Positions 10,322 to 18,031 of a stretch of DNA of 39,568 bases are shown here, one piece after another. The stretch comes from Hondaea fermentalgiana (taxonomy: Eukaryota; Sar; Bigyra; Thraustochytrida; Thraustochytriidae). A program made the translations under genes and the position numbers. Position 1 is the stretch's first letter. Each line of letters opens with the position of its first letter. A model generated the notes under the pieces. The model saw only the letters and a program-made list of their open reading frames with translations, searched no databases and was not told the DNA's origin. Where the stretch lies: positions 167,105 through 206,672 of the forward strand of contig NPFB01000011.1 of the NCBI GenBank assembly GCA_014084085.1, written 5' to 3'.

Positions 10322-12478
10322 TCAAGCATCCCTGGCAAGGACTCCATCCTCGTCATTCTCTTCTTCTTCTTCTTCTTCTTCGTCGTCGTCATCGTCGTCA
10401 TCGTCGCCCTCATCGTTGTCAATGTCAAAGAGTTGCAGGCGGCCATTGTCAACAAAGACGAGGGCGACGCCTCTTGAAGCCTGGCAAATGAGACCTGTGG
10501 TCCGACGATTGGCAGGTTGAAGTAGTCTCGAGCGTAGTTCTGGCCCATCTTCTGAAGACGGATCTACAGACGAGAGGGACACCTGCGCGAGCGCACGGCG
10601 TCCCTCCTTGTCCTCATAGGTGATGAGAAGGTCATCGGGGCGGTAGAATCGCAAATCATGTATCAGCTTGACCGTAGGGAGTGTAATGTCTCGCGAGGCG
10701 CCGTCCTTGGAGATGAGAGCAATGCGGTCTTGCGCCCCGTCGGCCGCTAAAGCCGCGAGCCAGGATCCATCCTCTGCAAATCCGACGTCCACGCGCCGCG
10801 GGTGTGCACGTGGCAAGATTTTGTTGTCCGTGGGGCGAAAGGATCCACTGACAGCATCTGAAGTCATGTGGAAAGCAGCGTCCCAGGTCTTTTGCAAGCC
10901 ACCGAGCACGGCGCGCAAAGAGTCGTTCGTGATTGAATGCAACGAGGCAGTGCTGTAAATAGGGGAACTGTCCGCAGAGGACAGCTTGGCGGTATCAAAG
11001 TGCTCCGAGACGTGAGGGTGGAGAAGCTGGCGGCTGAGCAAGCGCACAAGGCGGTCAATATCAACATGCGCAATATGTTTGACGTTGGAGCGACGATGCT
11101 GATTCGTTTTGAACCACACGGTCTGCAGCCAGACCGAGTAGGCGGCAAAGTTTGCGCGCGCGTCACGCGTGAGTGCAAGCACCTCTTGAGACTTGAGAAG
11201 AAGCTGCTGCGAGGCGCTGAGAAGTTGCTGCGTGGTCTGCTTGCGGAGCCCGATGATCGCGAATCGTTCTTCCCAGCGCGCGAGACCGTGCAGATCCTCG
11301 AGTCGAAAGACGAGCGCTTCTGCGGCCCGCGCTAGCTTGCGCGTGCAGGTGTCCTCCATTGTGGCACAGGCCGTGTCGAGCGCCTTGGCCAGGCGCATGA
11401 GGCTGTGTTCTTGAATATGATCAATGTAGTGTTGCAGCGGCAAGCTCGTCACGCCGCATGTAAGCATCATAAAGAGCTCTTGCTCCGCAGTATTGGGCCG
11501 TTGAAAGTTGTCGAGCTGCTGCTGCAGCGGCTCGAGGTGGTTGCGAAGCGCCGTCGTGGCGCTGGCCCACGCCTTGCTCATTTCCTGCAGGGCCTTTTCG
11601 GCAAAGGCAATGAGCTCGCCAATGTGGCCGTACTGTGCAGCAACATGCCGGAGCTCGTCGGATCGCTCGGCCAGAAGCGAGGTGTCCACTGTGACCACGC
11701 GAAGTTCCTCTCCACGCTGGAGCACCGTGAGCAGTGTTTGCATGTCTCGCGAGAGCTTGACGAGACGCACACTCGGAGTAGAGTCCGCGTTGCCATTGGC
11801 GGGCTGCCGAAAGGCGCCCGCCAGGTCGATGCAGCCAACTGGAAAGTAGCCAAAGGCGCCAAGGGTGACAACGCCGCTGGTGTCCCCGCTGACAAGGACC
11901 TCGAGCGTCTCGCGAGACTTGTTTTCAACGCCAAAGAGGGGCATGTCCATGAGCGCGGAAGCGTATGATTTGAAGCCGAGAAGCTGGCCCATGTCGACCT
12001 CGGGAAGTAGGGCCGCGCGATCTTGAAAATCGTGCTTGGGGACTGCGTCTGGGCCGTTGCTGCGACTCTCTTGGGCTGCCCATGTCATGGCGACGATGGC
12101 CTTTTTGTGCGGGCGCGCATTCTGCGCGAGCGAGTACTCTTCTCCGTTTTCGACATCAAAGAGCGCAACAGCGCCATCCTCTTGACCGACGCCAAGGGCC
12201 TTGCCATCGGGTCTCCAGGCAAGGCAGCTTACGCCACAGGCTGCGAGAAAGACACGCTCCCACTTGATGCTGCGTTGAACGACCATTTGGTGTCCGTTCG
12301 CGAGCGCCACAAGGTCCATGACCGGGCAGCACGAGGCCTGCCGCAGAGCTAGCGCCACGGACTCGTCGCCCTCATGGCCCAGGGCGTAGTCCGTTTGCGC
12401 ACTACTATTGTTGTTATTTCCTCCGGGTGCCTTGGTTAGCGGGACGCTACGGTCCTGCAGCAGGTCGAAGCTCGCCAT
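10322..12478 (-). CDS. ANAPC4: Anaphase-promoting complex subunit 4 (APC4-like)
   Basis: The 718-residue product from the ATG at 12478 begins MASFDLLQDRSVPL, typical of an APC4 start. An N-terminal WD40-type region carries the characteristic GVSCLAWRPDGKALGVG and VALFDVENGEE (~82-115). The middle, around residues 300-560, is rich in long amphipathic helices and matches the APC4 long domain. The C-terminus is strongly acidic (runs of Asp and Glu), as in other APC4 proteins. APC4 is a scaffold subunit of the APC/C ubiquitin ligase that drives mitotic exit. A longer frame reaching 12610 starts only at non-ATG codons and is not used. It diverges from the CAP-Gly/WD40 gene. Assignment is by motif recognition. 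Confidence 0.82.
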   Translation of the reverse strand: MASFDLLQDRSVPLTKAPGGNNNNSSAQTDYALGHEGDESVALALRQASCCPVMDLVALANGHQMVVQRSIKWERVFLAACGVSCLAWRPDGKALGVGQEDGAVALFDVENGEEYSLAQNARPHKKAIVAMTWAAQESRSNGPDAVPKHDFQDRAALLPEVDMGQLLGFKSYASALMDMPLFGVENKSRETLEVLVSGDTSGVVTLGAFGYFPVGCIDLAGAFRQPANGNADSTPSVRLVKLSRDMQTLLTVLQRGEELRVVTVDTSLLAERSDELRHVAAQYGHIGELIAFAEKALQEMSKAWASATTALRNHLEPLQQQLDNFQRPNTAEQELFMMLTCGVTSLPLQHYIDHIQEHSLMRLAKALDTACATMEDTCTRKLARAAEALVFRLEDLHGLARWEERFAIIGLRKQTTQQLLSASQQLLLKSQEVLALTRDARANFAAYSVWLQTVWFKTNQHRRSNVKHIAHVDIDRLVRLLSRQLLHPHVSEHFDTAKLSSADSSPIYSTASLHSITNDSLRAVLGGLQKTWDAAFHMTSDAVSGSFRPTDNKILPRAHPRRVDVGFAEDGSWLAALAADGAQDRIALISKDGASRDITLPTVKLIHDLRFYRPDDLLITYEDKEGRRALAQVSLSSVDPSSEDGPELRSRLLQPANRRTTGLICQASRGVALVFVDNGRLQLFDIDNDEGDDDDDDDDEEEEEEEENDEDGVLARDA

Positions 12479-12831
12479 CGCGCCCGCCCTGCGTGTGTCT
12501 CCTCGCGTCGCGTATCGCTGCGTCGCGCCGGCCGAGCGACCGAGCAAGCGACCGAGCGATCTCGCTTTGCCCCGAGCGGTTTTGACCCAACTTGATCTGA
12601 GCAACAACACTCACTCACCCAAAACGTTATGTAAGGCATCTCTCACAGTCAAACGCAGGAACTATTCTGCGAACAATGGGCCAGACGAGGGGTGGTGATG
12701 GGCGAGCAATGAAAGGGCAGAACCCTGTATACTACACGCCGAAAGATGGGCTTTTTGCTAGATGGTTCGAAGTCGCTACTTACGATTGACTGCGAGTGAA
12801 GGAAAGGGTGGTGAAGAGGATAATGTCAAGC

Positions 12832-12884
12832 GATGCTGATGCTGCTGCTGATGCTGCTGCTGCTGCTGATGCTGATGCTGATGC
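12832..12884. repeat. GATGCT/GCT trinucleotide microsatellite
   Basis: A run of GCT and GAT triplets in the divergent promoter gap. It is directly readable and not in a supported coding frame. Confidence 0.85.
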
Positions 12885-13030
12885 TTGGTTGGTTGACTAG
12901 ACATAACTGACTACTGCATGCCAGGGTTGGCTGGCTTGCCATGGCAACCTGCTGTCTGCGCACGAGATCTACAATTATCCTTTGACACCACTTGTTTCTT
13001 TTGGACAAGTGTCTCGCTCAACGGTTGAGA

Positions 13031-13059
13031 GCAAGCAAGCAAGCAAGCAAGCAAGCAAG
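13031..13059. repeat. (GCAA)7 microsatellite in the 5' leader of the CAP-Gly/WD40 gene
   Basis: Seven tandem GCAA copies ending 19 bp before the preferred start codon at 13079. If translation began further upstream at a non-ATG codon this would encode a Ser-Lys-Gln-Ala repeat; a leader position is more likely. Confidence 0.85.
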
Positions 13060-13078
13060 GACAAAAGTCTTTGTGGAG

Positions 13079-14542
13079 ATGGGCGGCTTTGCGCTGGGCG
13101 ACGCGGTGCGCGTACGCGCGACGCGCGCAAGAGGCGTGGTCGCGTACGTAGGAGGTCTAAGTGGCAAGGACGGCATTTTCTACGGTGTTGAACTGCAGCG
13201 CGGGGCGCCAGGAGGCCGCAACGATGGTTCGTGCGAGGGAACGCGGTACTTTCGTTGCGCGCCAGGCCAAGGCGTCTTCGTGCGCGAGACAAACCTAGAG
13301 GGCCTTGGCGCGGCGCGCTCGCACCAGCGCCATGAACTCTATGAATTTGCTGATGAAATGGCGGGCAGCAAAGCGGCAGAGTCGAAGATGCTCGTGTCCC
13401 ACGAGGAATCCAAGGGTGCCTCACGATCTCAAGGTCCCGCGGTGGGAGCTGGCGGTGCTTTCCGAACGTGCGCAACAGACACAAATGGATGGAAACGCGG
13501 ACCCGTGCGGCCAGAGGGCGTTGCCATGGACGTCTCGGACCGACCGCTTCTCTGCGCCGCCATTTCGCCCGATGGCCAAGAGTGCGTCGTGGGCGGCACG
13601 GACCACGGACTCAAGATCTTTTCCTTGGTCAAAGGTAAGATGATCCGAAACTTGTACAGCAAAACCGCGGGCCATGCAGAGTGGGTCACGGATGTGTCAT
13701 ATTGTCCCGACGGAACGATTCTCAGCGCTGGTATGGATGCCAAGCTCTGTCTATGGCGAGGTCCACGTTGTGATGATGTTCTCGGTCACCGTGGGTCCAT
13801 CTCGCGGGCACTGGTAACGACAACAGGCACACATGCCCTCAGTTGCGGATACGACAAGACGCTACGGATATGGACCTTGCGCTCGCAAACAGAAGCCTCG
13901 TGCGTTCGTGCGCACAAGGCCCCAATTCTTGATATGACCTTGTCAAAGGCTGGCCTCGTCCTCACGGGCGCGCGAGATGGCACAGCTACTATCTGGGATC
14001 TACAAGGTCGGGCACCGGCAGCTATCTTTCAGGAAGACAGCCATTCTGGGCATGTGACGAGTCTGCATACATGGGACAATGCTTCCTTTGCGACAGGTGA
14101 CCAAGCTGGCTTTGTACGATTGCTCGATCCTCGGAGCCGTGGCAATAATGAATCTTCCCACTCGATGGCGTGCTTGCACGCAGGCGGAGCCGTAAATGCG
14201 ATTCGCACGTCCTTTGAAAGCGATATTCTCATCTCGGCCGGTGCGGACAAACGTGTGGTTGCAAGCGATCTTCGCAAGCTGGATCGTCCTCTTTGGGTGG
14301 CCGAGGGCCAGCACACGGACTTTATCTACAGTCTACACGTGGCTGGCGACCTGGTGTTATCTGGATCTGGCAATGGAACGCTGCTGTTTCACGAGGTCCG
14401 ATCCGGGAAGTTGCTATATGGTCTTGGAGCTAATCAGGCGGCCATTCGCACGATTGACTCGCATGGAAATCGCTTGCTCGTTGCTGGCGATGACGGCAAT
14501 GCCATTGCCTATGAATTCAACTCTCATTCCTTTGAAGGTTGA
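13079..14542 (+). CDS. CAP-Gly domain / WD40 repeat protein
   Basis: The 487-residue product from the ATG at 13079 has an N-terminal CAP-Gly domain at ~7-70: GVVAYVGG, IFYGVEL, then GRNDGS and RYFRC. The canonical GKNDG tubulin/EB-tail-binding motif is present with Lys replaced by Arg (residues 46-50). A ~70-residue linker follows. Residues ~150-487 form seven or eight WD40 blades, with repeat ends such as LKIFSL, LCLWRG, LRIWTL and ATIWDL. CAP-Gly domains bind the acidic C-termini of alpha-tubulin or EB proteins, so a microtubule-associated scaffold is likely. I cannot assign it to a named family. The frame extends upstream only from non-ATG codons, and the ATG context (G at -3, G at +4) is good. 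Confidence 0.85.
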   Translation: MGGFALGDAVRVRATRARGVVAYVGGLSGKDGIFYGVELQRGAPGGRNDGSCEGTRYFRCAPGQGVFVRETNLEGLGAARSHQRHELYEFADEMAGSKAAESKMLVSHEESKGASRSQGPAVGAGGAFRTCATDTNGWKRGPVRPEGVAMDVSDRPLLCAAISPDGQECVVGGTDHGLKIFSLVKGKMIRNLYSKTAGHAEWVTDVSYCPDGTILSAGMDAKLCLWRGPRCDDVLGHRGSISRALVTTTGTHALSCGYDKTLRIWTLRSQTEASCVRAHKAPILDMTLSKAGLVLTGARDGTATIWDLQGRAPAAIFQEDSHSGHVTSLHTWDNASFATGDQAGFVRLLDPRSRGNNESSHSMACLHAGGAVNAIRTSFESDILISAGADKRVVASDLRKLDRPLWVAEGQHTDFIYSLHVAGDLVLSGSGNGTLLFHEVRSGKLLYGLGANQAAIRTIDSHGNRLLVAGDDGNAIAYEFNSHSFEG

Positions 14543-14547
14543 ATAAA
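14542..14547 (+). terminator. AATAAA overlapping the stop codon (possible poly(A) signal)
   Basis: The TGA stop of the CAP-Gly/WD40 gene runs straight into ATAAAG, so AATAAA shares the last base of the stop codon. It could be the poly(A) signal. Whether this organism uses AATAAA is unknown. Confidence 0.3.
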
Positions 14548-14622
14548 GCACCCGAATATGTATTGAGAAGCAAAAACGTAAAGTAAGCGGATGAAGTCCT
14601 GCGCCGTAGAGGGGAGAGAGGA

Positions 14623-14624
<2 letters not shown>

Positions 14625-14661
<37 letters not shown>
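14625..14661. repeat. (GA)18 dinucleotide microsatellite
   Basis: An uninterrupted GA run just downstream of the CAP-Gly/WD40 gene. It is directly readable. Confidence 0.95.
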
Positions 14662-14665
<4 letters not shown>

Positions 14666-14919
14666 ACCGGAGACGCTCTTGGCGTAGCGTGGAACAGAGG
14701 CGAAAGATATTTTTTTTTTATGGGGATTGCGAGACTTGTTTGAATTCAGAAGTTCTTGGTCGAAAAGATGTTTTGTGGCTGCTGCACGTAATAAGATCTG
14801 TTCTGTACAGACTCACAGTCAACCTCGTCGTGATGGCGAAGCGCAAGCCATTTCTCTCTCACACAAACCCAGGGGACCAAAAACAACACAGAAAAGAATA
14901 AAAATAAAAAAAGAAATTT

Positions 14920-15016
14920 TTCTCCATGGCGGGTTCGAACCGCCGACCTACAGATGCTTGCGGTTCTTAGGAAGAACTCTAACAGTCTGGCGCTCTACCA
15001 ACTGAGCTAATGGAGA
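14920..15016 (-). tRNA. tRNA-Asn(GUU) with 24-nt intron (copy 1)
   Basis: The sense strand folds as a cloverleaf: acceptor TCTCCAT/ATGGAGA with discriminator A, D stem GCTC/GAGC, T arm GGCGG-TTCGAAC-CCGCC and anticodon loop CTGTTA|A, so the anticodon is GUU. A 24-nt intron (14956-14979) sits after A37, the canonical nuclear position, and contains AAC, able to pair with the anticodon. Mature length is 73 nt. The 27-43 pair is a C-U mismatch. Internal A box (TAGCTCAGTTGG) and B box (GGTTCGAACCC) are intact. A T7 run (14906-14912 on the sense strand) can terminate Pol III. Its flanks match those of copy 4. Confidence 0.96.
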
Positions 15017-15389
15017 TTGGTGATGGCACACTTCCTTTCGTCAGACAAAAGGGCAAAACGCGACTGCTCAGCGCGAAGACATCGCGCGAAAGCACTGTGA
15101 CGAGCTGCTGCTGCTGCTGCGCCATGGGGAATGACATGACGGGGCTTGTTCTCCCGACGATACCATTCGCCTCGGCAGATCCGCGAGGCAAGAGCGCGCG
15201 GCGCGGTCATAGTGCCCTTCCACGAGACGGAAGAGCCTGTGGCGGCTGGCCAACGACCTTCATGAGCATAACAAACTCTGAGTTCTGGTGCATTGACCCG
15301 ATATTCTATTTTTTAAACGGACGTACCACTTGCAGGTGAAGCATGTATCTTGCAACTTTGAGATACCATTCACAACGGCTGGTACCTTC

Positions 15390-15480
15390 GACGATGAGAG
15401 AAACGACGACAACGACAACGACAACAACAACGACCACGACAACGACAGCAAAAACGACAGCAAAAACGATAGCAACGACG
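15390..15480. repeat. imperfect ACGACA / AACGACAGCA simple repeat
   Basis: A purine-rich low-complexity tract of ACGACA units grading into a CAGCAAAAACGA unit. It is directly readable. Confidence 0.7.
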
Positions 15481-15600
15481 ACAGGAACAACGAAGTGGCC
15501 ATCACGCTACCTTCGACATATGAGATGCTCTCGAAAGTAGTCATCGTTTGTCGAGTGTGTTCTGCGCGGCATCTTCTCTGAAAGTCGCCGTTCCTTGAGT

Positions 15601-15647
15601 ATGTCCTCGGTCATGTCCTTGGTCATGTCCTTGGTCATGTCCTCGGC
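15601..15647. repeat. 12-bp tandem repeat (TCATGTCCTTGG) x ~4
   Basis: Four head-to-tail copies of a 12-base unit ending in CCTTGG or CCTCGG, between tRNA copies 1 and 2. I see no coding or tRNA role. Confidence 0.85.
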
Positions 15648-15830
15648 ATTCTCTTTAACGCGGGTCCTTTCTTCACCATGCAGTGTGGAGACCTCTCACG
15701 TACGTGAACCCTTCGGCATGGCGGGTCGTGTCCCTTGCACTGTGGCAGCGCTCGCGGGTTTGAACGAAGAGACATCGGGCAAGGCCTCTCTTCTAGCAAA
15801 AAAAAAAAAATGATATTCACCAAAAATATG

Positions 15831-15903
15831 TTCTCCATGGCGGGTTCGAACCGCCGACCTACAGATTAACAGTCTGGCGCTCTACCAACTGAGCTAATGG
15901 AGA
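15831..15903 (-). tRNA. tRNA-Asn(GUU), intronless (copy 2)
   Basis: The mature 73-nt sequence is identical to copy 1 but without the intron: anticodon loop CTGTTAA followed directly by TCTGT. A and B boxes are intact. The T13 run (15798-15810, read on the sense strand) that could terminate transcription lies 20 nt beyond the 3' end, preceded by a T5 run. Upstream, TATATATTGAA (sense) lies 48-58 bp before the gene and recurs near copy 3. Confidence 0.96.
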
Positions 15904-15950
15904 TGCTAGATTGCAGGCTTAACTGCGCTCTGAAACCTGCAACGCCATGC

Positions 15951-15962
15951 TTCAATATATAG
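15951..15962 (-). promoter_or_regulatory. TATA-like element upstream of tRNA-Asn copy 2
   Basis: The sense strand reads CTATATATTGAA, about 48-59 bp upstream of the tRNA. The same 12-mer lies about 59-70 bp upstream of copy 3. It may be an upstream Pol III element or simply preserved duplicated flank. Confidence 0.4.
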
Positions 15963-16185
15963 GCGGAGTACAAGACAGAAGCCTTCGCGGCCAGAGAGAA
16001 GGGAGAAGCAAAGCTGCTTTTTCGCGAGTGCGGAAGAGCAAAGCCGCGCGGGGACGTCGTGTCGAAGCGTCCAAGAGCAGGACGCACCCGCGTGCTTGGG
16101 AAGTGCTTGCGTGAGATTGATCGTGAATCGAAGCGCTGGAGTTGGCTCCCTCGTGCTTTAGTGAAGAGACGGAGCGAGGAGGCCC

Positions 16186-16458
16186 ATGAGTCAAAACGCC
16201 GGTCGCGTCGTGGCGCTCGGCGTCGGCGCCTGCTGTGTTGCGGTGGTGGGAGTCGTAGGCGTGTACCTTCCCTTCCACTCTGACTTTGCTATTCAGGGAG
16301 CAGAATCTCGCAGAGAGCTGCACAAGCTCAACCTTCCGCAAGGCGCGGATGTGTCGGGACAAAAGGCCGGGCTGGCCCCGAGCAGCATGTGGAAGAACCT
16401 AGATACGCAGCAAAAACTTCAACAAGAGGCAGCCACGAATCCTGAGAGTTCGCAGTAA
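16186..16458 (+). CDS. Small single-pass membrane protein
   Basis: A 90-residue frame from an ATG. Residues ~7-28 (RVVALGVGACCVAVVGVVGV) form one hydrophobic helix, followed by a YLPF motif and a polar tail containing GLAPSSMWKNLD. This general layout (N-terminal helix, YxPx, then a glycine-rich segment and a Pro-x-x-Met-x-x-Trp-like motif) loosely recalls SMIM20/MITRAC7-type mitochondrial assembly factors. The resemblance is weak and recalled, not aligned. It lies in the centre of the tRNA-Asn array and is the only plausible protein gene there. Confidence 0.45.
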   Translation: MSQNAGRVVALGVGACCVAVVGVVGVYLPFHSDFAIQGAESRRELHKLNLPQGADVSGQKAGLAPSSMWKNLDTQQKLQQEAATNPESSQ

Positions 16459-17282
16459 TTTCCCTTTTCTTAGGCCGCCGCGATGAGCGCGATAATTTTT
16501 TGCTTGCTTGCTTGCCTGCTGAAGATGCCCACTCATGCGACCCGCAAGTCCCAAATACTCACGTACAACCGAGAAATTTAATCCTAGGCCTTATCCCGCG
16601 ACACCGTATCTCGCGACGAGGGCATAGAACTGATGAACAAAAACGTATATTCTTTGCACCTGATTGCTTGCTTCACAACCACGCTTCTGTACTATTACTT
16701 CTTTTTTTCTCTTCAGAAGACGGAAAGCCAAACGCGTGTCTTGCCTTTACGATAAGATCTCCGTCCTTGTCGAGAAAGACTTTGACCGATTGCGCAATTT
16801 AACGCAGAGACATGCCGACCTGTCCGCACACACAAAACTGAATTGCGACTTTTGGTGATGAAATGAATGTAGAGAGACTCTAAAGACCTCCACGTCTCTG
16901 CATTACATTTCATTATTGACGGAAGTCCATGCCATGGTATACCAAAGTCACTAATTTTCTAGCCTTGTCGAGCACAATCTATCTACTGGAATCATAGAGG
17001 CCTGACCCGTCAGAAATGAGTGTCAGTTTCAACAAGAATGTCCACGCTTGCACTCGCAGCGAGACAGACACACGCAAACACGGCGTTGCCTGCCCGCAAT
17101 CTCTGCATTCATCTGCATCAGAGTGCTGTCTAATTCTTTCAAAGTTCAATGAATAAGGCGCCGTGTTGTTCGGCCATGGGTAGTATCGGGAAATGGTATC
17201 GACTCATTGCTGCTATATATTGAACCTCAGCAACTGGTCTTTCAACAAGCGTCCATGAGAACCTTCTCAGAGCCGCTTCACC
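16459..17282. other. spacer between the small membrane gene and tRNA-Asn copy 3
   Basis: About 820 bp, more AT-rich than the surroundings, with a short GCTT repeat (~16502-16514) and a TATA-like stretch at 17213-17224. No supportable gene. Confidence 0.4.
17213..17224 (+). promoter_or_regulatory. TATA-like element upstream of tRNA-Asn copy 3
   Basis: CTATATATTGAA, about 59-70 bp upstream of the tRNA and identical to the element upstream of copy 2. Confidence 0.4.
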
Positions 17283-17355
17283 TCTCCATTAGCTCAGTTG
17301 GTAGAGCGCCAGACTGTTAATCTGTAGGTCGGCGGTTCGAACCCGCCATGGAGAA
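17283..17355 (+). tRNA. tRNA-Asn(GUU), intronless (copy 3)
   Basis: The 73-nt mature sequence is identical to copy 2, with anticodon GUU and intact A and B boxes. The 3' flank GAATATCATTTTTT also occurs just downstream of copy 2. T6 and T8 runs (17361-17375) serve as Pol III terminators. Confidence 0.96.
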
Positions 17356-17790
17356 TATCATTTTTTATTTTTTTTGTCTCACAGGCGATAGGCCTAAGCC
17401 GAGATTCTTTTGGCTGTTGTCCTTCACCGTCAGTGAATACGAGTTTGCCCTTTTTATTTTGCGTGGCGTAGGAAGGAAGGAGCCACGTATGCCTTGTCCG
17501 TGATAGAGTAGCTTGCTGGACGTACGCACGGAACTTGCTGTAGGCCTATACCCAAAATCATCGTTTTATTTTTAGTTTTTCTCAGGAAAAGTTTCTCGTC
17601 AGCCCTTTTCCCTCCAATAACGAGTACGTTTCCCTCCAATAGCGAGTACTCCGCAGAGGTTTTATTTCGCGACGTCGAGTTAGAGAATCGGGTTCAACTC
17701 ACTCATCCCATGCGTGACATTGTCGCCCGGAAACTCACGTTCCGAGCGTTCTGCCCTTTTCGCCAACGACAGGAAGTGGGCTATCACCGA
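17356..17790. other. spacer between tRNA-Asn copies 3 and 4
   Basis: About 435 bp. The last 43 bp match the 5' flank of copy 1 in inverted orientation. A short CCCTCCAATARCGAGTAC direct repeat occurs at ~17610-17650. No gene. Confidence 0.45.
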
Positions 17791-17887
17791 TCTCCATTAG
17801 CTCAGTTGGTAGAGCGCCAGACTGTTAGAGTTCTTCCTGATAACCGCAAGCATCTGTAGGTCGGCGGTTCGAACCCGCCATGGAGAA
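17791..17887 (+). tRNA. tRNA-Asn(GUU) with 24-nt intron (copy 4)
   Basis: Same cloverleaf and mature sequence as the other copies. A 24-nt intron (17828-17851) sits at position 37/38. It differs from the copy 1 intron at two bases and keeps AACCGCAAGC; its TAAC can pair with the anticodon GTTA. A TTTC-T7 run at 17891-17901 mirrors that of copy 1. Confidence 0.96.
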
Positions 17888-18031
17888 AAGTTTCTTTTTT
17901 TCTTTTTCCAATTTTTTTTTGGTCCTAGGCCTTTTTTTTTTACCAAGCATCGCAAGCATGTGGGATCAGACTTCTGGAAACGAGACCAACATGAGCACGA
18001 CAGAGTGGCTCGATAAAGATTATGTGTATAT

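Larger units (their letters stand above)
12479..13078. promoter_or_regulatory. divergent promoter region with microsatellites
   Basis: A 600-bp gap between the divergent APC4-like (-) and CAP-Gly/WD40 (+) genes. It must contain both promoters and 5' UTRs. It holds a GCT/GAT trinucleotide repeat and a GCAA repeat, annotated separately. No clear TATA box was identified. Confidence 0.45.
15017..15830. other. spacer between tRNA-Asn copies 1 and 2
   Basis: About 810 bp without a supported gene. The first ~43 bp are homologous to the 5' flank of tRNA copy 4. It contains an ACGACA-rich tract (~15390-15480) and a 12-bp tandem repeat. Open frames are low-complexity shadows. Confidence 0.45.

Noticed and set aside
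14625..15200. A possible second structured RNA near the GA repeat and tRNA copy 1
   Set aside because: Only simple repeat and the tRNA are visible. I found no 5S, U6 or SRP RNA motifs.
15601..15647. CRISPR-like short repeats
   Set aside because: The 12-bp units are strictly head-to-tail without spacers, in a eukaryotic context, so this is a simple tandem repeat.
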